NCBI GenBank assembly: GCA_964425595.1
Contig: CAYRMW010000018.1
Coordinates: forward strand, 1-40,178
Origin: Caccovicinus sp964425595
GTDB lineage: Bacteria; Bacillota; Clostridia; Lachnospirales; Lachnospiraceae
Reading direction: 5' to 3'
DNA: 40,178 bases
This document shows positions 1 through 7,382 of the stretch, one piece after another (position 1 is the stretch's first letter; each line of letters begins with the position of its first letter). Under the pieces are notes generated by a model. The model was not told the origin of the DNA and ran no database searches. It worked only from the letters and a program-made list of their open reading frames with translations. A program made the position numbers and the translations under genes.

Positions 1-930
1 CCTTAGCATCATCGCTGCCGACAGGATGGTCGCGATAGGGTTGGCCACATCTTTGCCCGCGATATCCGGCGCCGAGCCGTGGCTCGGCTCATAGAGGCCG
101 AATTTGCTCTCATTCATACTGGCCGAGGACAGCATGCCGATCGAGCCGGTGATCATGCTGGCTTCATCCGAAAGGATATCGCCGAACATGTTCTCCGTCA
201 GGATCACATCGAACTGGCCGGGATCCATCACCAGCTGCATGGCGCAGTTATCAACCAGCATATGGGTCAGCGTCACCTCCGGGTAATCCGCGGCCACTTC
301 CTCCACCACCTTCCTCCAAAGGCGGGAGGAGTCCAGCACATTCGCCTTATCCACACTGGTCACGTGCTTCTTTCTCTTCATGGCAATATCGAACGCTTTC
401 ACCGCGATCCTGCGGATCTCGTTTTCGTTGTACGTCAGCGTATCCACCGCCGTCCTCACGCCGTCGACCTCTTTCGTCCAGCGCTCCCCGAAATACAGCC
501 CGCCGGTCAACTCCCGCATGATCACCAGGTCGAAGCCATCGCCGATGATCTCCGGCTTTAAGGGGCAGGCACCGGCAAGCTCCTCATAAAGATATGCCGG
601 ACGGATATTGGCAAAAAGGTTCAGTCCCTTACGGATCGCCAGAAGGCCGGCCTCCGGCCGCAGGTTCGGCGCTACATCGTACCATCGGGAATTGCCCACG
701 TCTCCGCCTACCGCGCCGAGAAGGACCGCGTCGCTTCTCTTCGCGGTGTCCAGCGCCTCTTCGGTCAGCGGAACGCCGTAAGCGTCGATGGAGCATCCGC
801 CCATCAGCACCTCCGTATACTGAAACTCATGGCCGAATACCTGCCCTGTCCTGGCAAGCACCTTGCAGGCCTCTCTGACGATCTCCGGTCCGATGCCGTC
901 TCCCGGAATCAAGGTTATCTTCGCATGCAT
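1..930 (-). CDS. leuB: 3-isopropylmalate dehydrogenase, 3' end cut by window edge
   Basis: Catalyses the NAD-dependent oxidative decarboxylation of 3-isopropylmalate in leucine biosynthesis (cytoplasm). Reading the minus strand from the ATG at 930 gives 310 uninterrupted codons to the window edge, so roughly the last 45-50 residues are missing. Family marks seen: N-terminal IPGDGIGPEI at residues 8-17, the RELTGGLYFGE active-site stretch near residue 139, TSVDKANVL near 190, and a DILSDEAS metal-binding stretch near 250 followed by EPSHGSAPDIAG. An AGGGAG ribosome site lies 9 bases before the ATG; a second ATG four bases inside is out of frame. It has its own promoter. Its downstream partners (often ilvD or other leu genes) are outside the window. 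Confidence 0.96.
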   Translation of the reverse strand, partial: MHAKITLIPGDGIGPEIVREACKVLARTGQVFGHEFQYTEVLMGGCSIDAYGVPLTEEALDTAKRSDAVLLGAVGGDVGNSRWYDVAPNLRPEAGLLAIRKGLNLFANIRPAYLYEELAGACPLKPEIIGDGFDLVIMRELTGGLYFGERWTKEVDGVRTAVDTLTYNENEIRRIAVKAFDIAMKRKKHVTSVDKANVLDSSRLWRKVVEEVAADYPEVTLTHMLVDNCAMQLVMDPGQFDVILTENMFGDILSDEASMITGSIGMLSSASMNESKFGLYEPSHGSAPDIAGKDVANPIATILSAAMMLR

Positions 931-964
931 CCTGTTTCTCTCCCTCATAACTTATATTCATAGC

Positions 965-994
965 AACCCGCCCTTCTATTCTCTGCGGCGGGTT
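965..994 (-). promoter_or_regulatory. Hairpin in the leuB leader
   Basis: An 8-bp inverted repeat (AACCCGCC and GGCGGGTT) with a 14-base loop sits between the promoter and the leuB ribosome site. No U-run follows, so it is not an obvious terminator, and there is no T-box specifier or antiterminator sequence. It may be an RNA-stability or regulatory hairpin. Confidence 0.4.
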
Positions 995-1021
995 TCAGTA
1001 AAAACAGATACGTTTCCTTCC

Positions 1022-1050
1022 ATAATATCGTATTCAACCGGAAATTTCAA
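1022..1050 (-). promoter_or_regulatory. Sigma-A type promoter of leuB
   Basis: On the minus strand TTGAAA (1045-1050) and TATTAT (1022-1027) are separated by exactly 17 bases. Transcription would start near 1015, giving an 85-base leader before leuB. Confidence 0.75.
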
Positions 1051-1196
1051 CAAAAGGCGTCGATTTTATTGCCCGGATAATATATGAGTTTGGAATTAAA
1101 GGTATAATTTATTTTCATAGAAGAAGCTTTAGCTATCTTTTTCTCTTATCTGCGGCGAAAGCATGACCGCGCGGCGGCCACCGATCGTACCACGCG

Positions 1197-1243
1197 AAAA
1201 ACCCTCCTGCCGGATACCTTACGGTACCCGGCGGGAGGGTTTG
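1197..1243 (-). terminator. Rho-independent terminator after ftsZ
   Basis: On the minus strand a long GC-rich stem (AAACCCTCC pairing with GGAGGGTTT, continuing through GCCGG and TACC to a 4-base loop) ends in a TTTTT run. It lies about 90 bases after the ftsZ stop and closes the dcw cluster. The rest of 1059-1332 holds nothing else I recognise. Confidence 0.85.
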
Positions 1244-1332
1244 CTTTTATCAGACAATAGGAGGAAATCCGCCTTCTCCTCACCCGGCTCTGTCCCCTGT
1301 CCGCGAACCGGGCCGTCCGGATGAGCGGACGA

Positions 1333-2517
1333 TCACCGCTTCTTCTGCAGGAAAGTCGGGATGTTGATCTGCACTTCCTGATTTCTCGGGCGATAGGAAG
1401 GCGCCTGCGGCTGCGCCGGTGCTGTAGGGGGAGTCTGCGTGTAAGCCGGGGCCTGGTCCTGGGCTGCCGGAGCCGGGGCCTTGGGTGCTGTATAAACCGG
1501 CGCAGCCGGCTGCTTAAATCCGGCGAAAGCAGGCATTCCCTGAGGCACCTGCGCGTCGGCTGTCTTGTGTACATCCAGGCCGGTAGCGATCACGGTAATG
1601 GACACCTCGTCCTGCATATCGGGATCGTACATCGCGCCGAAGATGATGCTCGCATTCTCGCCGGTCATCTCCTGCACGTAGGTCGCCGCCTCGTTTGCCT
1701 CGATCAGGCTGATATCGCCGGAAATGTTGATGATCACGTGGCTTGCGCCCTCGATCGTCGTCTCCAGAAGCGGGCTGGACACGGCCTGCTTTACCGCCTC
1801 GATCGCCTTGTCGTCGCCCTTCGCGTTGCCGATGCCGATATGGGCAATGCCCTTGTCGGTCATCACCGTCTGCACATCCGCGAAGTCGAGATTGATCAGG
1901 CCGGGAACATTGATCAGGTCGGTAATGCCCTGCACGGCCTGCTGCAGGACCTCATCCGCTTTCTTCAGGGCCTCCGGCATGGTCGTCCGGCGGTCCACGA
2001 TCTCCAGCAGCTTGTCATTCGGGATGACGATCAGCGTATCTACGTTCTCCTGCAGGCGCTCGATGCCGCGGAGGGCGTTGTCCATACGCGCTTTCCCTTC
2101 GAACTTAAACGGTTTCGTCACTACGCCTACCGTCAGGATCCCCATGTCCTTGGCGATCCTGGCGACAACAGGGGCCGCTCCCGTCCCGGTACCGCCGCCC
2201 ATCCCGCAGGTGACAAATACCATGTCCGCCCCTCTGAGCGCCTGGGCGATCTCCTCGGAGCTTTCCTCCGCGGCCTTCTCGCCGATATCCGGTCTGGCTC
2301 CGGCGCCCTTCCCTCCGGTCAGCTTTTCGCCGATCTGCATGGTCGTCGGCGCCTGGCAGCTGGACAGCACCTGCTTATCCGTATTAATGCCTATAAACTC
2401 CACACCCGGAATGCTCTCGTCCACCATCCGGTTTACCGCGTTATTGCCCGCGCCGCCCACGCCCACTACAATGATCCGGGCAGCGCTCTCCGACTCGTTT
2501 ATTTTAATTTCCAACAA
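1333..2517 (-). CDS. ftsZ: Cell division GTPase FtsZ
   Basis: Tubulin-like GTPase that polymerises into the cytokinetic Z-ring. The 394-residue product has the GGVGGAGNNA-like nucleotide fold start near residue 18, the tubulin signature GGGTGTG at 107-113, a proline/alanine/glutamine-rich linker from about 330 and the conserved C-terminal peptide IPTFLQKKR that binds membrane tethers. The start codon is TTG (two tandem TTGs at 2517-2512), supported by AAGGAGG 8 bases upstream. It is the last gene of the cluster and also has its own promoter. ftsA is absent between ftsQ and ftsZ, so another tether such as SepF, encoded elsewhere, is likely. Confidence 0.98.
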   Translation of the reverse strand: MLEIKINESESAARIIVVGVGGAGNNAVNRMVDESIPGVEFIGINTDKQVLSSCQAPTTMQIGEKLTGGKGAGARPDIGEKAAEESSEEIAQALRGADMVFVTCGMGGGTGTGAAPVVARIAKDMGILTVGVVTKPFKFEGKARMDNALRGIERLQENVDTLIVIPNDKLLEIVDRRTTMPEALKKADEVLQQAVQGITDLINVPGLINLDFADVQTVMTDKGIAHIGIGNAKGDDKAIEAVKQAVSSPLLETTIEGASHVIINISGDISLIEANEAATYVQEMTGENASIIFGAMYDPDMQDEVSITVIATGLDVHKTADAQVPQGMPAFAGFKQPAAPVYTAPKAPAPAAQDQAPAYTQTPPTAPAQPQAPSYRPRNQEVQINIPTFLQKKR

Positions 2518-2561
2518 GACTGTTTCCTCCTTATCCGCATAAAACCTCTAGTCTAGCTAAT

Positions 2562-2590
2562 ATCATATGTGATTTTTTTAAAAATAGCAA
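2562..2590 (-). promoter_or_regulatory. ftsZ: Promoter directly upstream of ftsZ
   Basis: TTGCTA (2585-2590) and TATGAT (2562-2567) on the minus strand, spacer exactly 17 bases, inside the 106-base AT-rich ftsQ-ftsZ gap. It would let ftsZ be expressed above the level of the rest of the cluster. Confidence 0.75.
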
Positions 2591-2623
2591 CCGTTTTTTT
2601 CATATATTTGCAGGAATCCCGCT

Positions 2624-3358
2624 CTATTTTTTTATGAAAGAGTACCACTTGTCGCTGTCATTTTCCTCGTAAGTGTCCAGATACAAAGTGCCCGACATCC
2701 CCTCCAGCTCCGGCAGCATATCATGCAGTTCTGAGATCTTGCCGTTGACATCGTCATCACTGCCCAGGTACACCGAGATATCACCGATGATCAGGGTGGC
2801 GTTTCCGGAAGAATCATATTTGATCTGGTCCACGGCAAGCTCATATACGCTCAAAACCTGGGTCAGATTCATGATCTGCTCAAAAATCTCCTCATTTTCC
2901 ACCGGGAGCGGCTGGTTCAGCACGATCTGTCCGTAATCCAAACCGGTGATCCATGGAACGCCGTCCAGACGGGTGCTGGCACTCTCCACGATAATGCCAT
3001 CCTTATCAAAATACATATAGCTGCTCATATACGACACATAGCCGACCACGCTTTTTTCGTAAACGATCACTTCCACCGAGAATGGGCTCTGGAACACGAT
3101 GCTGTAATCCTCCACAAAGGGGATCTCTTCGTGCGGACAGAACTTATCCTTCAGAAAAAGGAACAGGCTGTTGCGGTCCCACCGGCTCTCGAAGATCAGA
3201 TCTTCGATCTGCCCGGCAGTGTATTTGTTGTTTCCGGTTACCGTCACTGTATTGACCCGCACCGAAAGGATCACCAGCACCGCCAAAAGGAATACCGCCA
3301 GGGCGATCCAGCGTCCCATATGACTCTTTTTTTCCGTCTCTGCCTCTATTTCAAACAT
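2624..3358 (-). CDS. ftsQ: Cell division protein FtsQ/DivIB
   Basis: Bitopic divisome protein that bridges to FtsL and FtsB/DivIC and regulates septal synthesis. The 244 residues show a short charged cytoplasmic segment, one transmembrane helix (about 16-33), a POTRA-like domain (about 35-105; VNTVTVTGNNKYTAGQI is typical of FtsQ/DivIB) and an extracellular beta domain. A GGTGGAG ribosome site precedes the ATG. It follows ftsW by 54 bases. In Bacillus murG and murB lie in this position; here they are missing. Sequence identity in this family is low, so the assignment leans on fold pattern and position. Confidence 0.9.
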   Translation of the reverse strand: MFEIEAETEKKSHMGRWIALAVFLLAVLVILSVRVNTVTVTGNNKYTAGQIEDLIFESRWDRNSLFLFLKDKFCPHEEIPFVEDYSIVFQSPFSVEVIVYEKSVVGYVSYMSSYMYFDKDGIIVESASTRLDGVPWITGLDYGQIVLNQPLPVENEEIFEQIMNLTQVLSVYELAVDQIKYDSSGNATLIIGDISVYLGSDDDVNGKISELHDMLPELEGMSGTLYLDTYEENDSDKWYSFIKK

Positions 3359-3412
3359 ATCGCTCCACCTGCCCGATAAACTTGGGCCAGCGCCCGGTCC
3401 GAAAGGAAAGCC

Positions 3413-4834
3413 TTACGTTCGGATCCTGATCTGATTGGAAACGCTGAGCACTAACCCCATCTCGATCATCAAAAACAGGATCGAGGTTCCGCCGTAGCTG
3501 ATAAAGGGCAGCGTGATCCCGGTGTTGGGGATCGTGTTGGTCACCACTGCGATATTCAGGATCAGCTGGATCGCAATGTGGGCCATCACGCCGACCACCA
3601 GCATGGCGCCAAAAAGATCCGGCGCATTGGATGCGATCACCATAAACCGGTAGATCATAAACAAAAAGATCAGGATCACCGAGATCGCTCCAAACAGTCC
3701 CAGCTCCTCGCAGATCACCGAGAAGACCATGTCGTTTTGCGCCTCCGGGATAAAGCCCAGCTTCTGCATGCTCTCGCCAAGTCCCTTGCCCACCAGGCCG
3801 CCCGAACCGATCGCATACAGGCCCTGAAGCACCTGATAGCCGCCGTCCTGCGGATAGGCCTCCGGCTGCAACCAGACATAGATCCGGCTCAGCTGATAGG
3901 TCTGCACCAGGCCGATCTTTTCCAGCACCGTGGCGATGGGACTGGCAAAAGCGTAGAGGATTCCGGCCGCGCCCATGCCCAAGGCAAACGGCCATTTCAG
4001 TTTGGAAGCCACAAAAGCCATGACAAAAGCAATGCCCGCAATGATAATACCGGAGCTTAAGTTATTTTTGGCTACCAGCCCGGCGATGGGAAGCGTGACC
4101 GCCGCCAGGATCAAAAGTCCCTTGATATTGTCTGCCTTCTTTCCCATCCTGGTGATCATCGCGGCCAGCAAAAGGATCAGCGCGATCTTCACCAGCTCTG
4201 TAGGCTGGAACTGCACAGGCCCCAAAGCCAGCCACCGCTTCTTTCCGTTTACCTGCACGCCGAGAGGCGTCCACATGACCATAAACAGGAGCACATAGGA
4301 AACAATATAGCTGAAAAGGGCAAACTTGGCATAAAAATGATAATCGATCTTGGACATGATCATCATGATCAGGAAGCCGCCCGTGGCGATAACGGCCTGC
4401 CGCCGCATAAAGTACCCGGCGTCGCCGTTATACTTAAGCTGGGCCGAATACGAACTGGAACTGTAGATCATCACCAGCCCGAACACCGTCAGGAAGATAA
4501 TGGTAAAGAGCAGACTGTAATCATAAAACCGCCGCTCTTTCTTTTTCCCCGTCTGTTCCGCCCGGCCGCCTGCGCTTTTTTGCGCCCCGTAGGCAGCCCC
4601 GCTCCGGATATTCCCCTCCGCTGCTTTTACCCGCACGCCGGGCGAGGATTTTACCCGGCGGTTTCGTTCATCCGAGGGCCTGTCCGGCCGGCGGCCGCCC
4701 GTCTTTTTGGAATCCGGTTCCCGCTTGCGCGGCCGATGCTGCGCCTCCGCCTCTTTCTGTGGAGCGCGATGCCGCTGTGCGGCGCGCGGCCTTTCCTGCG
4801 GCCGCCTGACCGCTGCTTTCTGCTGACTTGCCAT
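3413..4834 (-). CDS. ftsW: FtsW/SpoVE-type SEDS peptidoglycan polymerase with long basic N-terminal tail
   Basis: SEDS-family glycosyltransferase that polymerises lipid II at the septum together with the cognate class B PBP. Residues from about 105 onward form the usual ten-helix membrane protein with SEDS landmarks: PTELVKIA, GGYQVLQGLYAIGSGG, EAQNDMVFSVICEELG and the final NTGITLPFISYGGTS. The first 100 residues are an extra cytoplasmic extension very rich in Arg, Lys, Gln and Pro; usual FtsW/SpoVE proteins have only 10-40 residues there. The ATG at 4834 is supported by GGGAGGG 6 bases upstream, and the reading frame runs cleanly into the conserved part. I cannot tell FtsW from SpoVE by sequence, but position in the dcw cluster favours the division role. 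Confidence 0.93.
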   Translation of the reverse strand: MASQQKAAVRRPQERPRAAQRHRAPQKEAEAQHRPRKREPDSKKTGGRRPDRPSDERNRRVKSSPGVRVKAAEGNIRSGAAYGAQKSAGGRAEQTGKKKERRFYDYSLLFTIIFLTVFGLVMIYSSSSYSAQLKYNGDAGYFMRRQAVIATGGFLIMMIMSKIDYHFYAKFALFSYIVSYVLLFMVMWTPLGVQVNGKKRWLALGPVQFQPTELVKIALILLLAAMITRMGKKADNIKGLLILAAVTLPIAGLVAKNNLSSGIIIAGIAFVMAFVASKLKWPFALGMGAAGILYAFASPIATVLEKIGLVQTYQLSRIYVWLQPEAYPQDGGYQVLQGLYAIGSGGLVGKGLGESMQKLGFIPEAQNDMVFSVICEELGLFGAISVILIFLFMIYRFMVIASNAPDLFGAMLVVGVMAHIAIQLILNIAVVTNTIPNTGITLPFISYGGTSILFLMIEMGLVLSVSNQIRIRT

Positions 4835-4886
4835 CCGCCGCCCTCCCTTCTTTCATATTCCCCCCATCCCCGCCGTACCGGCGAAC

Positions 4887-6380
4887 TTACAGTCCGTGCA
4901 CACACTCCTTGAAGACGCGCCCCCGCTCTTCGTAATCGCGGAACATCCCCCAGCTGGCGCAGGCCGGACTCAGCAGCACATTATCGCCCAGATTGGCGTA
5001 CGATGCGCAGACCCGCACCGCCTCCTGCATATCTTCCGCGTACATGATGTCATGGAATCCGTGATCCCTGGCGCACCGGGCGATCTTGTCCCGCGTCTGG
5101 CCGATCAGGACCAGGTAGCGTACTTTGCCTTCAAAGGACTCGATCCATTCATCAAACGTATTATGCTTATCGTAACCGCCCGCGATCAGGATCGTCGGCC
5201 CCGGCATCGCGCGGATTGCCTGGATCGCCGCATCCGGATTCGTCCCCTTGGAATCGTTATAATAATTTACGCCGTAGCGCTGGGCCACAAATTCAATGCG
5301 GTGCTCCACCGGCCGAAAGGCCTCTGCCGTCTTCCGGATGGAAGACATGGGCACGCCCATGGTCCGGCTGATGGCCACGGCAGCCATCACGTTTTCGTAA
5401 TTGTGACGCCCGAGCAGGTGCAGGTCATGGACGTTGACCACCTCTTCCTGTCTCCCGTTCCGGCGCCAGACGATCGTATCGCCATCCAGGAAAAGTCCCT
5501 CCTCCAGACGGCTCCTGCTGCTGAAAAAGATCACCTTCGCCTTCAGCGTAAAGGAGGGGATTCCGGTCTTATCCTCTTCGCTCCCCACTCCCTTGGCCTT
5601 GCCATCCCTGCCGGCGTCCTCACCGCCCTCGCTGACGTCCCTTCTGTCCGTATCCTCCCCGCCATCCTGATCCGCTTTTTCCGGCTTCTCCCTCAGCCCG
5701 AAGCTTCGGAGTACCGGGTTGTCGTAATTCAGGACGATGGTGTCTTCTTCCTCCTGGTTCATGGCGATGCTCTTCTTGATCGCGATATAGCGTTCCATGG
5801 TGCCGTGGCGGTCCAGATGATCCGGCGTGATGTTCAGGATCGCGCTGACCTGAGGGCGGAAATCCATGATCGCCTCCAGCTGAAAGCTGGAAACCTCCGC
5901 TACCGTCACCGTGGACTCCTCCGTCTCCATCGCCACCTGAGTATAGGGCACGCCGATATTGCCCACCACAAACACATGCTCAAAATAATCCTTCAGCATC
6001 TGTCCCGTCAGAGCCGTGGTGGTCGTCTTTCCGTTGGTACCGGTGATGGCCGCCAGCCGTCCTTTGGCACAGTGATATGCCAGCTGGATCTCACTCCAGA
6101 TCGGGATATTCATGTCATCCAGGATAGCCACGAAAGGCGACTCAAGCGGGATCCCGGGGCTGATGATGCAAAGCTCCACCCCGAGAAGATCCGTGCGCTT
6201 TAACTCACCAAGGAGCACCGTCACCTTCTCGTGATCGTCCAGCTTTTTTTTCAGTTCTTCCGCGTCCAGTTTATCATTGCTGTCATAAAGCAGCACCTCA
6301 CCGCCCATATCCAGCAAAAGCTTCGCCGCCGAGATCCCGCTGATCCCGGTTCCGGCTACCAACACTTTCTGACTGTTCAA
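4887..6380 (-). CDS. murD: UDP-N-acetylmuramoyl-L-alanine--D-glutamate ligase MurD, with an acidic insertion
   Basis: Adds D-glutamate to UDP-MurNAc-L-alanine in cytoplasmic peptidoglycan precursor synthesis. It shows the Mur-ligase P-loop GTNGKTTTT, the HLDRHGTMERY stretch, GRHNYENVMAAVA and NDSKGTNPDA. The start is chosen as TTG at 6380 (protein begins MNSQKVLVAG): GGAGG lies 9 bases upstream, whereas the in-frame GTG at 6389 directly abuts that GGAGG and cannot use it. The product is 497 residues, about 45 more than usual. The excess is a hydrophilic Asp/Glu/Gly-rich insertion at about 230-280, in the central domain before KVIFFSS. The ribosome site overlaps the mraY stop codon, indicating translational coupling. 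Confidence 0.95.
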   Translation of the reverse strand: MNSQKVLVAGTGISGISAAKLLLDMGGEVLLYDSNDKLDAEELKKKLDDHEKVTVLLGELKRTDLLGVELCIISPGIPLESPFVAILDDMNIPIWSEIQLAYHCAKGRLAAITGTNGKTTTTALTGQMLKDYFEHVFVVGNIGVPYTQVAMETEESTVTVAEVSSFQLEAIMDFRPQVSAILNITPDHLDRHGTMERYIAIKKSIAMNQEEEDTIVLNYDNPVLRSFGLREKPEKADQDGGEDTDRRDVSEGGEDAGRDGKAKGVGSEEDKTGIPSFTLKAKVIFFSSRSRLEEGLFLDGDTIVWRRNGRQEEVVNVHDLHLLGRHNYENVMAAVAISRTMGVPMSSIRKTAEAFRPVEHRIEFVAQRYGVNYYNDSKGTNPDAAIQAIRAMPGPTILIAGGYDKHNTFDEWIESFEGKVRYLVLIGQTRDKIARCARDHGFHDIMYAEDMQEAVRVCASYANLGDNVLLSPACASWGMFRDYEERGRVFKECVHGL

Positions 6381-6393
6381 TCTACTCACCCTC

Positions 6394-7362
6394 CTATAAT
6401 CCTAAGTATGCCACCAGGCAGAGAATCGCCGTTGCCACGGCAAAGACGGCTGTCACTCTGGTCTCCGACCATCCGCACAGTTCAAAATGGTGATGGATCG
6501 GGGCCATCTTAAAGATCCGCTTCCCTCCCGTCTTCTTAAAGTACGTCACCTGAATGATCACGGAAAGCACCTCGATCAGATAGATGAAACCGATGATCAC
6601 GATAAAGAGCGGGATCTCCATCATAAAGGCGCTGGACGCCACAAATCCGCCCAGGGCCAGCGAACCGGTATCCCCCATGAAGACTTTGGCAGGGTAGACA
6701 TTAAACAGGAGAAACCCCATCAGGCTCCCCACCACCGCGCCGGTAATGGGGCTGATGCCGCTGTTTTCCCGCAGGGAAACAACCGTCAGGAAGGCGCCGA
6801 CCAGAATCGTCACGCTGGTGCACAGCCCGTCCAGCCCGTCGGTAAAGTTCACGCCGTTGTCCGTCCCCAGCACCACCACAAACACCGCCGGCACAAAGAG
6901 AATGCCAAGATTCAGATAGATCCCCTGATCAAATCCGCCGGTGAAGGGGATCAACATCCCCGTCCCCACTTCGTTACTGGTCACCAGATACCAGGCAAAG
7001 ATGCCGGTGATCACGATCTGGCCGAGCAGCTTCTGTTTCGGATTCAGGCCTTCCGAGCGTTTCATGACAATCTTAAGATAATCGTCCAGAAATCCGATCA
7101 CCCCGAATCCCACCGTCATAAACAGGATCGGGCGGATCCTGGGGTATCGACCCTGGAAAACCAGCGCCGTGAGGATGATCGCGGCCAGAAACAGCACGCC
7201 GCCCATCGTCGGCGTACCCTGTTTTTTCAGATGGGCCTGCGGCCCTTCCTCACGGACCTGCTGTCCAAACTTCAGCTTATGCAGAAAGGGGATCCCGATC
7301 GGGCATAAGCCGACGCTGACGCAGAAAGATAAGATGACCGCCAAAATCGTTTCATTAACCAT
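6394..7362 (-). CDS. mraY: Phospho-N-acetylmuramoyl-pentapeptide transferase MraY
   Basis: Integral membrane enzyme that transfers phospho-MurNAc-pentapeptide to undecaprenyl phosphate, forming lipid I. Diagnostic motifs: GTPTMGGVLF near 50, FLDDYLK at 91-97, NFTDGLDGL at 172-180, MGDTGSLALGG and a C-terminal HHHFE. I start it at the ATG at 7362 (MVNETILAVI, 322 residues), preceded by AGAGGTG; this matches family length. An upstream ATG at 7386 overlaps the pbp stop as ATGA but has no ribosome site and would add eight atypical residues. murE and murF, usually next to mraY, are absent. Confidence 0.96.
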   Translation of the reverse strand: MVNETILAVILSFCVSVGLCPIGIPFLHKLKFGQQVREEGPQAHLKKQGTPTMGGVLFLAAIILTALVFQGRYPRIRPILFMTVGFGVIGFLDDYLKIVMKRSEGLNPKQKLLGQIVITGIFAWYLVTSNEVGTGMLIPFTGGFDQGIYLNLGILFVPAVFVVVLGTDNGVNFTDGLDGLCTSVTILVGAFLTVVSLRENSGISPITGAVVGSLMGFLLFNVYPAKVFMGDTGSLALGGFVASSAFMMEIPLFIVIIGFIYLIEVLSVIIQVTYFKKTGGKRIFKMAPIHHHFELCGWSETRVTAVFAVATAILCLVAYLGL

Positions 7363-7382
7363 AAGACACCTCTGTTTTTGTA

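Noticed and set aside
931..1050. Leader peptide or T-box controlling leuB
   Set aside because: The only small frame begins before the predicted transcription start and contains no leucine codons; no T-box sequence seen.
1321..2556. Long plus-strand open frame opposite ftsZ (411 codons)
   Set aside because: It is antisense to a certain gene, has Arg/His-rich composition typical of the reverse strand of GC-rich coding DNA, and no recognisable domain or ribosome site.
4896..6203. Plus-strand open frame of 435 codons opposite murD
   Set aside because: Same shadow pattern; murD is supported by many catalytic motifs on the other strand.
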